From: an uncultured Oscillospiraceae bacterium
GTDB lineage: Bacteria > Bacillota > Clostridia > Oscillospirales > Oscillospiraceae
Length of the DNA: 11,697 nucleotides
Assembly (NCBI GenBank): GCA_904398675.1
Contig: CAJFPI010000015.1
Coordinates: 1-11,697 of the forward strand
Direction of reading: 5' to 3'
Shown: piece by piece, positions 6,353-11,697 of the stretch
Position numbering within the stretch: the stretch's first letter is position 1
Layout of the letters: the number at the start of each line of letters is the position of its first letter
Notes under the pieces: model-generated
What the model was told of the DNA's origin: nothing
The model's database searches: none
Seen by the model: the letters and a program-made list of their open reading frames with translations, nothing else
Translations under genes and position numbers: made by a program

Positions 6353-6940
6353 TCACGCCAGGAGCCGGTCCATGTGGGCCGCGCGGATGGCCCGCAGCAG
6401 CGCCACCCCCAGCACCGGGGCAAAAATGATGGCCACCACGCCGTTGAAGAGGGAGGCGGGCAGCTTGGACACCACCAGCATCCAGCACTGCACAGGCTGG
6501 GTGAACCCCTCCAGGAACATGCCGTTGAAGAAAAAGTTTTTCACAGAGTAGAGGACGATGTAGGTCACTGCCGCGCAGGCCGTGGCCGCCGCCTGGGGCA
6601 GATATTTTTCCCGGCTGCTGCGGAAGACATAGTAGAGGATCAGTCCCGCCATCAGGCCGTACATTCCCTTGGTCAGGAAGGTGATGGGCGCCTCGATGAT
6701 ATACTCCGGATCCAGCATATCGTAAATCGCGGAGCCCAGGCCCGCAGCCAGGCCGCCCCACCAGGGGCCCAGCAGGATGCCCGCCAGGGCGCACAAAATG
6801 TTGGCCAGGGTGAAGGAGGTGGTCCCGCCCAGGCTCACAGGGATCTTGACGCGGAGATAGTTCCCCACAAACACGATGGCCACCATCATGGCGGTGACGC
6901 AGAGCTTTACGATCAGCTGACGTTCTTTCTTGTTTTGCAT
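6353..6940 (-). CDS. ECF transporter S component, substrate unassigned (vitamin B6-type ligand possible)
   Basis: A 195-residue membrane protein with about six hydrophobic segments. The N-terminus is short and basic (MQNKKERQLIVKLCVTAMM). The landmarks are ECF S-component ones: NYLRVKIPVSLGGTTSFTLA, then ILCALAGILLGPWWGGLAAG and LGSAIYDML, then EAPITFLTKGMYGLMAGLI. It differs from the PanT-like protein next door, so it probably binds another ligand. It is divergent from a MocR-type PLP-dependent regulator and shares promoter DNA with it. Regulators of that class often control vitamin B6 genes, so a pyridoxine-type substrate is plausible, but this is inference from context only. ATG 6940 follows GGGGAGGA with about 6 bases between. 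A strong terminator lies just beyond the stop. Confidence 0.85.
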   Translation of the reverse strand: MQNKKERQLIVKLCVTAMMVAIVFVGNYLRVKIPVSLGGTTSFTLANILCALAGILLGPWWGGLAAGLGSAIYDMLDPEYIIEAPITFLTKGMYGLMAGLILYYVFRSSREKYLPQAAATACAAVTYIVLYSVKNFFFNGMFLEGFTQPVQCWMLVVSKLPASLFNGVVAIIFAPVLGVALLRAIRAAHMDRLLA

Positions 6941-6963
6941 ATTGATTCCTCCCCAGCCGCTTC

Positions 6964-6993
6964 TTGACAGCGGCTCTTGATACTGCTATTATA
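6964..6993. promoter_or_regulatory. Divergent promoters sharing one -10 element
   Basis: On the plus strand TTGACA (6964-6969), 17 bases and TATTAT (6987-6992) form a strong promoter for the MocR gene. On the minus strand TATAAT (6993-6988) is a perfect -10 for the S-component gene; its -35 position (7016-7011, ATTTTA) matches consensus poorly. The -10 elements overlap within the palindrome CTATTATAG, so only one promoter can be occupied at a time, and the minus-strand promoter looks activator-dependent. Confidence 0.7.
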
Positions 6994-7000
6994 GCGCTGT

Positions 7001-7040
7001 CTGGTACTATTAAAATATCCAGAACAGGTATTTTTTATGG
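7001..7040. promoter_or_regulatory. Candidate MocR operator
   Basis: An imperfect inverted repeat CTGG...CCAG spans 7001-7022. A direct repeat GGTACTATT (7003-7011) and GGTATTTTT (7027-7035) is spaced 24 bases start to start. The region lies downstream of the plus-strand promoter and over the weak -35 of the minus-strand promoter, where a regulator could repress itself and activate the S-component gene. The exact site cannot be fixed from one sequence. Confidence 0.4.
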
Positions 7041-7064
7041 ATTCAGTTTTGAGGGGGGAATTTT

Positions 7065-8465
7065 ATGCTGCAGCTGCCTTTGTCCCTGGACAGCAGCGCC
7101 AAGGCGCCGCTCTATGAGCAGCTATACCATGCCCTGGCTGCCCAGATCCGCTCCGGCAAGACCTCCGCGGGTACCCGTCTGCCGGGCAAGCGGAGCCTGG
7201 CCCAGCAGCTGGGGATCTCTGTCAACACAGTGGATACCGCCTACCAGATGCTGGCGGCGGAGGGGTACATTGTAAGCCGCCCCAAAAGCGGCTTTTTCGT
7301 TCTGGGCGCGGCGGAGGAGTTCCACACGCCGGCTCCGGCGGGGGTGATCCCGCCCCTGCCGCAGCCGCCTGTGTGGCGATATGATCTCTCCACCGGCGGC
7401 GTGGACACCGCCCTCTTCCCCTTCCGCACCTGGGGGCGGATCCAAAAGGAGCTGCTCTATGACGCCCCGGAGCTCCTCTCCCACGGCCACCGCCAGGGGG
7501 ATCCCAACCTCCGGGAGACCATTGCCGGATATCTGGCCGCCTACCGGGGCGTGGCCTGCAGCAGCGAGCAGATCGTGGTGGGGGCCGGCTCGGAGTACCT
7601 CCTGGGCCTTCTGGCCCGGCTGCTGCCGGACAGCACGGCAGCGGTGGAGAACCCCGGCTACCGCCGGGTGCGGACCATCCTCCGCAACAACGGCATCCCC
7701 TGCGTGAGCGTCCCCATCGACGAGGGCGGGCTGGATGTGGCGGCCCTCGCCGCCTCCGGCGCCAGTCTCTGCTGCGTCACGCCCAGCCACCACTTCCCCA
7801 CCGGCGTCACTATGCCGGTGTCCCGGCGCAGCCAGCTCCTCCGCTGGGCCGGGGAAAAACCTGGGCGGTACATCATTGAGGATGACTACGACGCGGAGTT
7901 CCGCTTTGACATGCGTCCCCTGCCCAGCCTCCAGGGGATGGCGGGGCAGAGCGGACCGGTGGTCTACCTCTGCACCTTTTCCAAAAGCCTGGCCCCCAGC
8001 ATCCGTATCGCCTGCATGGTGCTACCGCCGGAGCTTTTGGAGCGGTATCGTGTCACCTACGGCTCCTATGCCAACACCGTCAGCCGCTTTGAACAGCAGA
8101 CCCTGTGCCGCTTTATGGAGGGCGGCCACTTCACCCGCCACCTCTCCCGGATGCGGAATGTATACAAAAACCGGATGGAGCGCCTATGCGCCGCCCTGGA
8201 AGAGGCTCTTGGCCGGGACCGGATCCGTCTCCAGGGAAAACACACCGGCCTCCATCTCCTGCTGACGCTGGAGGACGGACCCGGTGAGGCGGAGATGGTC
8301 CGCTCCGCCCGCGCCGTTGGGGCGGGCCTCACAGGGCTCAGCGGGTATTATCTGGAGCACCCCGAGCCATGTCCTCCCAGCACCGTCATCATCGGCTACG
8401 CCTCCCTCCCCGATGGGGAAATCACTGCTCTGGCACAGGCGCTGCGCCGCGCCTGGATCGGCTGA
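7065..8465 (+). CDS. MocR/PdxR-type GntR-aminotransferase fusion transcription regulator
   Basis: 466 residues, the usual length for the MocR class. Residues 1-80 form a GntR winged helix-turn-helix (APLYEQLYHALAAQIRSG, then LPGKRSLAQQLGISVNTVDT, then AAEGYIVSRPKSGFFV). From about residue 105 comes a class I aminotransferase-like domain that binds pyridoxal phosphate: TGGVDTALFPFRTWGR, GDPNLRETIAGYLAAYRG, NPGYRRVRTIL, SHHFPTGVTMP, EDDYDAEFRF, and the Schiff-base lysine K307 in TFSKSLAP. ATG 7065 follows GGGGGGAA with good spacing. The class senses vitamin B6, amino-acid or GABA-type ligands. The divergent S component with overlapping promoter is the likely target, and autorepression is likely. 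Which ligand is sensed is inference. Confidence 0.92.
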   Translation: MLQLPLSLDSSAKAPLYEQLYHALAAQIRSGKTSAGTRLPGKRSLAQQLGISVNTVDTAYQMLAAEGYIVSRPKSGFFVLGAAEEFHTPAPAGVIPPLPQPPVWRYDLSTGGVDTALFPFRTWGRIQKELLYDAPELLSHGHRQGDPNLRETIAGYLAAYRGVACSSEQIVVGAGSEYLLGLLARLLPDSTAAVENPGYRRVRTILRNNGIPCVSVPIDEGGLDVAALAASGASLCCVTPSHHFPTGVTMPVSRRSQLLRWAGEKPGRYIIEDDYDAEFRFDMRPLPSLQGMAGQSGPVVYLCTFSKSLAPSIRIACMVLPPELLERYRVTYGSYANTVSRFEQQTLCRFMEGGHFTRHLSRMRNVYKNRMERLCAALEEALGRDRIRLQGKHTGLHLLLTLEDGPGEAEMVRSARAVGAGLTGLSGYYLEHPEPCPPSTVIIGYASLPDGEITALAQALRRAWIG

Positions 8466-8497
8466 CCAGAACGCCAGCGCGCGCCGCCTGCGGGCAT

Positions 8498-8516
8498 GAA
8501 CTCTGCGAGGCTTTTT
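8498..8516 (+). repeat. 19-base dispersed repeat, copy 2
   Basis: GAACTCTGCGAGGCTTTTT, identical to 2330-2348. Both copies lie in gaps after plus-strand genes and in the same orientation, consistent with a dispersed intergenic element or a shared 3'-end signal. Confidence 0.7.
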
Positions 8517-8595
8517 CGGCAGTCTGAATGACGCTGTCCCCCAGGGCAGCGCGCGTCTTTGCTGCCGGGCAGCGGGAAGGTAACGGCATTTTTTC

Positions 8596-8634
8596 AGGCT
8601 GCCCCAAAAGTCTAACCGACTTTTGGGGCAGCCT
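8596..8634. terminator. 17-base-pair perfect hairpin between convergent genes
   Basis: AGGCTGCCCCAAAAGTC pairs exactly with GACTTTTGGGGCAGCCT around a 5-base loop. It lies between the ends of the MocR gene and the amidohydrolase gene, a terminator position for both, but neither strand has a U-tract after it; six T lie before the left arm on the plus strand. It may be a transcript-end stabiliser or part of a repeat element. Confidence 0.5.
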
Positions 8635-8665
8635 GTTCGCATCAGAGGGCATGCCTGCCGCCGTC

Positions 8666-10282
8666 TCAGCGGCGGTAGACCACCTCTCCCTCCACCATTG
8701 TCATCAGCACCTGGGTCTCCAGCAGCGCCTCCGGCGGCAGGGTGAAGATATCCCGGTCTAGCACCACCAGGTCCGCCCATTTGCCCACGGTCAGCGTGCC
8801 GTGCTGCGCCTCGTCATAGGAGGCGTAGGCCCCCTCCCAGGTGAACATGGCCACCGCCTCCTCCAGCGTCACGCCGTTTTCCGGGTACCAGGGCGCGGCG
8901 TCCCGGTCCCCCTTTCGCGTCACGGCGCAGTAGAGATTCTTCAGCACATCCATGGGCTCCACCGGGCAGTCGGACCCGCCGCACATGTGGACCACCAGAT
9001 CCCCGTAGCGGCGCCAGTTGTAGCTCTGGCGGCACAGCGCCGTCCCCACGCAGCTGTCGGCGATCTTGGCGTCCTCCTTGATGAAGACGGGCTGGAGGTA
9101 GGCCACAAGATTCATCTCCCGGAACCGCTCCTGCTGGCGCTCGTCCATGATCTGGCAGTGGATGATACCGTTTCTCCGGTCCGGGCTGGGGAAGTCGCAG
9201 GTGATGCGCTCCAGGATGTTCAGCATCTGCTCCAGGGCGGCGTCGCCGATGCAGTGGGCCGCCAGGTGGAATCCGTTGGTATAGGCCAGCTCGGCCAGGG
9301 CATAGAGCTCCTCGTCTGTAAAAAGCAGGATGCCCCGGGTCTCCGGATCATTTTGGTAGGGCTGGCGCAGCGCAGCCGAATGGGATCCCAGGGACCCGTC
9401 GCAAAGGAACTTGACGGGTCCGATTTTAAACCGGCCGAAGGTGTCGTTGGCCCGGCAGCCCCGGTCCAGGAACCGCTGGAGCTGCTCCCTTGTCCGGAAA
9501 CGCACCTGCTCGTTGACGCGGATGGGCAGCCGCCCCTCCTCACTGAGCTGGCGGTAGGCTGTCAGGACATCCTCAAACTGTCCGTCTGCGATCACGTTGA
9601 AGTCGTCGCTGTGGATCTGCACGATCCCCTGGGCGGCCGCGTCCCGGCAGCCCTCCTCCAGAAGGCTCCTGATCTCGGGGACAGTGTACCGCTGCCAGCC
9701 GCTGCGCACCCGGACCACCGTGTTCTCCCGGACATAGCCGTTGGGCAGGCCGTCCGGGCCGAAGTCCATCGTCTCCCGGGTGGTGTCCGCCCGCTCGTCC
9801 CACAGTCCTGCCAGCTGGAGGGCCCTGGTATTCAGGCAGGCGATGTGGCTGCAGGCCCGCTGCAGATAGATGGGCACATCCGCGGCAATGGCATCCAGAT
9901 CGTGCCGGTCCGGCATTTTGTGGGTGTCCGACCAGTGGCCCTCGTTAAAATTGCTGCCGATGACCCAGCGTCCCTCCGCCCTGGCCTGCTCCGCATCCTC
10001 CCGGCAGAGCCGGGCCGCCTCGGCAAAGGTCCCGGTATCCGCCAGGGGGATCTGCCGCTTGGCAATGGCGTAGGACAGAATATGGAGGTGGCTGTCGCAA
10101 AACCCCGGGAGCACCAGTTTCCCCTCCAGATCCACCAGCTCGGTCTGTGGTTCCTTCAGGGCCAGGATCTCCCGGTCACTCCCCAAGCGCAGAATGACGC
10201 CGTCCTTCACAGCCATGGCGCTGACCTGGGGATAAGCCCGGTCCATTGTCCGGATAATCCCGTTATAGAAAATCGTATCCAT
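8666..10282 (-). CDS. YtcJ-like metal-dependent amidohydrolase
   Basis: 538 residues, matching the YtcJ/Amidohydro_3 family, which hydrolyses amide or related bonds with a bound metal centre; the natural substrate is generally unknown. ATG 10282 starts the family-typical N-terminus MDTIFYNGIIRTMD, with GGAGGAG 7 bases ahead; the frame stays open upstream but that part is unlike protein of this family and covers the promoter. The expected metal ligands are visible: H65-x-H67 (FCDSHLHI), K291 (IGPVKFLCDGSLG, possible carboxylated lysine), H343 (LAAHCIGDAAL), H375 (GIIHCQIM) and D438 (CGGSDCPVE). No signal peptide is seen, so it is likely cytoplasmic. It is transcribed alone, divergent from the XRE gene. 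Family sure, substrate unknown. Confidence 0.92.
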   Translation of the reverse strand: MDTIFYNGIIRTMDRAYPQVSAMAVKDGVILRLGSDREILALKEPQTELVDLEGKLVLPGFCDSHLHILSYAIAKRQIPLADTGTFAEAARLCREDAEQARAEGRWVIGSNFNEGHWSDTHKMPDRHDLDAIAADVPIYLQRACSHIACLNTRALQLAGLWDERADTTRETMDFGPDGLPNGYVRENTVVRVRSGWQRYTVPEIRSLLEEGCRDAAAQGIVQIHSDDFNVIADGQFEDVLTAYRQLSEEGRLPIRVNEQVRFRTREQLQRFLDRGCRANDTFGRFKIGPVKFLCDGSLGSHSAALRQPYQNDPETRGILLFTDEELYALAELAYTNGFHLAAHCIGDAALEQMLNILERITCDFPSPDRRNGIIHCQIMDERQQERFREMNLVAYLQPVFIKEDAKIADSCVGTALCRQSYNWRRYGDLVVHMCGGSDCPVEPMDVLKNLYCAVTRKGDRDAAPWYPENGVTLEEAVAMFTWEGAYASYDEAQHGTLTVGKWADLVVLDRDIFTLPPEALLETQVLMTMVEGEVVYRR

Positions 10283-10360
10283 TTCTCTTCTCCTCCCGCA
10301 CAGGCCGTCCGGCTCTGCGCTGACTGCCGTCCCGCCGGAAAACGACGGGCATGATTCCCT

Positions 10361-10390
10361 ATTATACCGGGGAAGGGTGTGAAAAATCAA
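10361..10390 (-). promoter_or_regulatory. Promoter of the amidohydrolase gene
   Basis: On the minus strand TATAAT (10366-10361) is a perfect -10, with TTGATT (10390-10385) 18 bases upstream. Transcription would begin near 10354, about 70 bases before ATG 10282, which supports that start over the longer frame. Confidence 0.6.
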
Positions 10391-10441
10391 CCTGTGTTTT
10401 TCGTTTCCCGCCCCTCTGCGCACAGACCGCCGTATCGGTGC

Positions 10442-10465
10442 AAAGTCTTGCACTGCAAGGACTTT
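10442..10465. promoter_or_regulatory. Dyad upstream of the XRE gene, possible operator
   Basis: AAAGTCTTGC and GCAAG-g-ACTTT form a 10-base-pair inverted repeat with one extra base and a 3-base centre. Its core AGTCTTGCA recurs at 10535-10543, between the XRE promoter and its start codon. Two copies around the promoter suggest an operator, perhaps for the XRE protein itself. Confidence 0.35.
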
Positions 10466-10499
10466 CCTGACAGTCGAGCCGTCTTTTCCCCCAAAAGGA

Positions 10500-10528
10500 T
10501 TGACAAATCCGCCCCTGTGGGCTAAGGT
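10500..10528 (+). promoter_or_regulatory. Promoter of the XRE gene
   Basis: TTGACA (10500-10505), a 17-base spacer and TAAGGT (10523-10528). AAAGGAG (10557-10563) follows, 9 bases before ATG 10573. Confidence 0.65.
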
Positions 10529-10572
10529 GAGACCAGTCTTGCAAGGCGCATCTCATAAAGGAGCGATACCTG

Positions 10573-11697
10573 ATGGAAAACAAGAAGACCCTGGGCGCAT
10601 ACATCCGGCAGCGCCGGCAGGAGCTGGGGCTGACCCAGAAGGAATTTGCCGAGCGGCTGTTTGTGACGGAGTCCGCTGTCAGCAAGTGGGAGCGGGGGCT
10701 CTCCTATCCCGATATCACGCTGGTGCGGGAGATCTGCGCCGTGCTGGAGGTCAGCGAGCATGAGCTGCTCACCGCCAGCGAGGACACGGAGGCCCGCACC
10801 ATCCAGGGGCTGGCCCGGAAATACCTCCGGCTGGTGGAGACCTACCGGCGCGTCCAATATATCCTGTACGGCGCCATCCTTCTGGGCTGCGCTATCGGCA
10901 ATCTGGCCGCCCGGAGCCGCCTGGACTGGTTCTGGATCGCGGCGGCGGCGGTTATGATGGCCGCCTCCCTGACGCTGCTCCCCGCCCTGGTGGAGCGGCA
11001 TAAATACGCCGCGGCCATCGGCGGTTTCACGGTGTCCCTTTTACTCCTTCTGCTCTTCTGCGCCCTCTGGAGCGCCGGCGGCTGGTTCCTGCAGGCAGCG
11101 CCATTGGTGCTGCTGGGGCTCTCGGTGTTTCTGCTGCCCCTGGTGCTGCGGGATCTTCCCCTGCCGCCGCCCTTCTCCCGGATGAAAGCATCCCTGTACC
11201 TGTGCATCAATTTGGGGCTGGTCCTGCTGTCCCTTCTGGCCTGGCTGGGACAGATAGGGCTCAATAACTTCCTGGTAGCCTCCGCCAGCGTCCTGCTGGC
11301 CTTCGGCGTCCTCTTTCTGCCGGTGGTCCTCCGTCAGCTGCCTCTCTCCGGCGGCTGGGAGCGGCGGAAGACCACCCTCTACCTCTCCGGCTGCGCGGCG
11401 CTGCTCCTGCTCCTCCTTGCCGTCTGCGCCGCGGTCTACGGCGGCGACTGGTTCCCCGCCGCGGCAGCCAGCACCCTGCTGGCCTTCAGCATCCTCTGCC
11501 TGCCGGTGGTCCTCCGCCAGCTGCCCCTCTCCGGCGGCTGGGAACACCGGAAGGCCAGCCTCTACCTCTCCAGCTGCACGGCGCTGCTGCTCCTCCTCCT
11601 TGCCGTCTGTGCCGCGGTCTACGGCGGCAGCTGGTTCCCCGAGGCGGCAGCCGGCGTCCTTTTGGGGCTGGGGGCATTCTTCCTTCCGGTCTTTCTC
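10573..11697 (+). CDS. XRE-family helix-turn-helix regulator fused to a repeat-built membrane domain (3' partial)
   Basis: The frame is open from ATG 10573 to the right edge with no stop, 375 codons so far. Residues 6-62 form a canonical XRE (Cro/CI-type) DNA-binding domain: LGAYIRQRRQELGLTQKEFA, then LFVTESAVSKWERGLSYPDI, then VLEVSEHELL. After a linker rich in charged residues (about 64-94), everything is hydrophobic. Membrane segments come in pairs, in units that begin at a W-F pair and carry LP-x-VLR-x-LPL. The unit prolines fall at residues 137, 189, 250, 311 and 372, so the last three spacings are exactly 61. This would be a membrane-anchored regulator, perhaps sensing envelope state or antimicrobials and binding DNA from the membrane (inference). 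The ligand, targets and C-terminus are unknown. It is divergent from the amidohydrolase gene. Confidence 0.88.
   Translation, partial: MENKKTLGAYIRQRRQELGLTQKEFAERLFVTESAVSKWERGLSYPDITLVREICAVLEVSEHELLTASEDTEARTIQGLARKYLRLVETYRRVQYILYGAILLGCAIGNLAARSRLDWFWIAAAAVMMAASLTLLPALVERHKYAAAIGGFTVSLLLLLLFCALWSAGGWFLQAAPLVLLGLSVFLLPLVLRDLPLPPPFSRMKASLYLCINLGLVLLSLLAWLGQIGLNNFLVASASVLLAFGVLFLPVVLRQLPLSGGWERRKTTLYLSGCAALLLLLLAVCAAVYGGDWFPAAAASTLLAFSILCLPVVLRQLPLSGGWEHRKASLYLSSCTALLLLLLAVCAAVYGGSWFPEAAAGVLLGLGAFFLPVFL
10927..11697 (+). repeat. Coding tandem repeat, 61-codon membrane units
   Basis: Unit starts at 10927 (156 bases), 11083, 11266, 11449 and 11632 (partial); the last three full steps are exactly 183 bases. 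Units 11266-11448 and 11449-11631 are identical at 47 of 61 residues and very alike in DNA (the LPVVLRQLPLSGGWE and LLLLLLAVCAAVYGG stretches), while earlier units are more diverged, which suggests stepwise duplication with recent copies at the right. Confidence 0.85.

Larger units (their letters stand above)
8466..8665. repeat. Gene-free convergent gap with repeat copy and hairpins
   Basis: No gene seen in these 200 bases between two convergent genes. It carries the second copy of the 19-base repeat, then a CGCTG-t-CCC/GGGCAGCG hairpin (8532-8551), a short GCTGC/GCAGC hairpin (8561-8573) and a long perfect stem at 8596-8634. The mix resembles the hairpin-rich gap at 2.2-2.4 kb. Confidence 0.6.

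Noticed and set aside
5590..6423. 277-codon minus-strand open frame over the PanT-like gene and terminator
   Set aside because: It crosses a strong bidirectional terminator and covers a clear membrane-protein gene on the other strand.
8801..10354. 517-codon plus-strand open frame opposite the amidohydrolase
   Set aside because: The minus strand carries all metal-ligand motifs of the family; the plus-strand product has no recognisable domain and no good ribosome binding site.
10283..10453. 57-codon N-terminal extension of the amidohydrolase
   Set aside because: It spans the probable promoter, and a good ribosome binding site precedes ATG 10282 with the family-like N-terminus.
1..11697. CRISPR array, tRNA, rRNA, insertion sequence or phage genes
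   Set aside because: No regularly spaced direct repeats with spacers, no cloverleaf-like sequence in the gaps, and no transposase, integrase or phage-like protein were seen.

Overview
The window is high-GC, with tightly packed genes, Gram-positive style ribosome binding sites (AGGAGG-like) and sigma-A type promoters. It encodes two ECF-type vitamin-transporter S components, a type III pantothenate kinase, a MocR regulator and a membrane-anchored XRE regulator. This mix fits a GC-rich gut Clostridia member (Oscillospiraceae, Flavonifractor/Lawsonibacter/Intestinimonas-like). That assignment is inference from protein style and base composition; no rRNA or marker gene is present.

Layout, left to right. 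(1) The 3' part of a lactate/malate dehydrogenase-like gene, followed closely by a two-part flavodoxin-fold protein with a cysteine cluster. They look like one operon for a redox function I cannot name. (2) A 340-base gene-free stretch of hairpins, carrying a 19-base repeat found again near 8.5 kb. (3) An AEC-family permease, tail to tail (2 bases apart) with a radical-SAM DNA modification/repair family protein read from the minus strand. (4) A divergent promoter region, then coaX and an ECF S component that is probably a pantothenate transporter: a small uptake-plus-kinase module for coenzyme A, closed by a strong bidirectional terminator. (5) A second ECF S component on the minus strand, divergent from a MocR/PdxR-type regulator; the two promoters share one -10 element. 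(6) A second hairpin-rich gap, then a YtcJ-like amidohydrolase on the minus strand. (7) A divergent XRE regulator fused to a membrane domain built of 61-codon tandem repeats, running off the right edge.

The most interesting candidate is the radical-SAM gene. Its protein ends in GEQLSLFA, an exact match to the bacterial sliding-clamp-binding pentapeptide QL(S/D)LF. Its promoter region carries two near-LexA boxes, one inside the -35/-10 spacer. Together they suggest an SOS-regulated, clamp-recruited DNA repair enzyme. Second is the shared -10 and candidate operator between the MocR regulator and the ECF S component, which points to vitamin B6 or a related ligand. Third is the repeat-built membrane domain on the XRE regulator. 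None of these has been tested by a database search or structure prediction.
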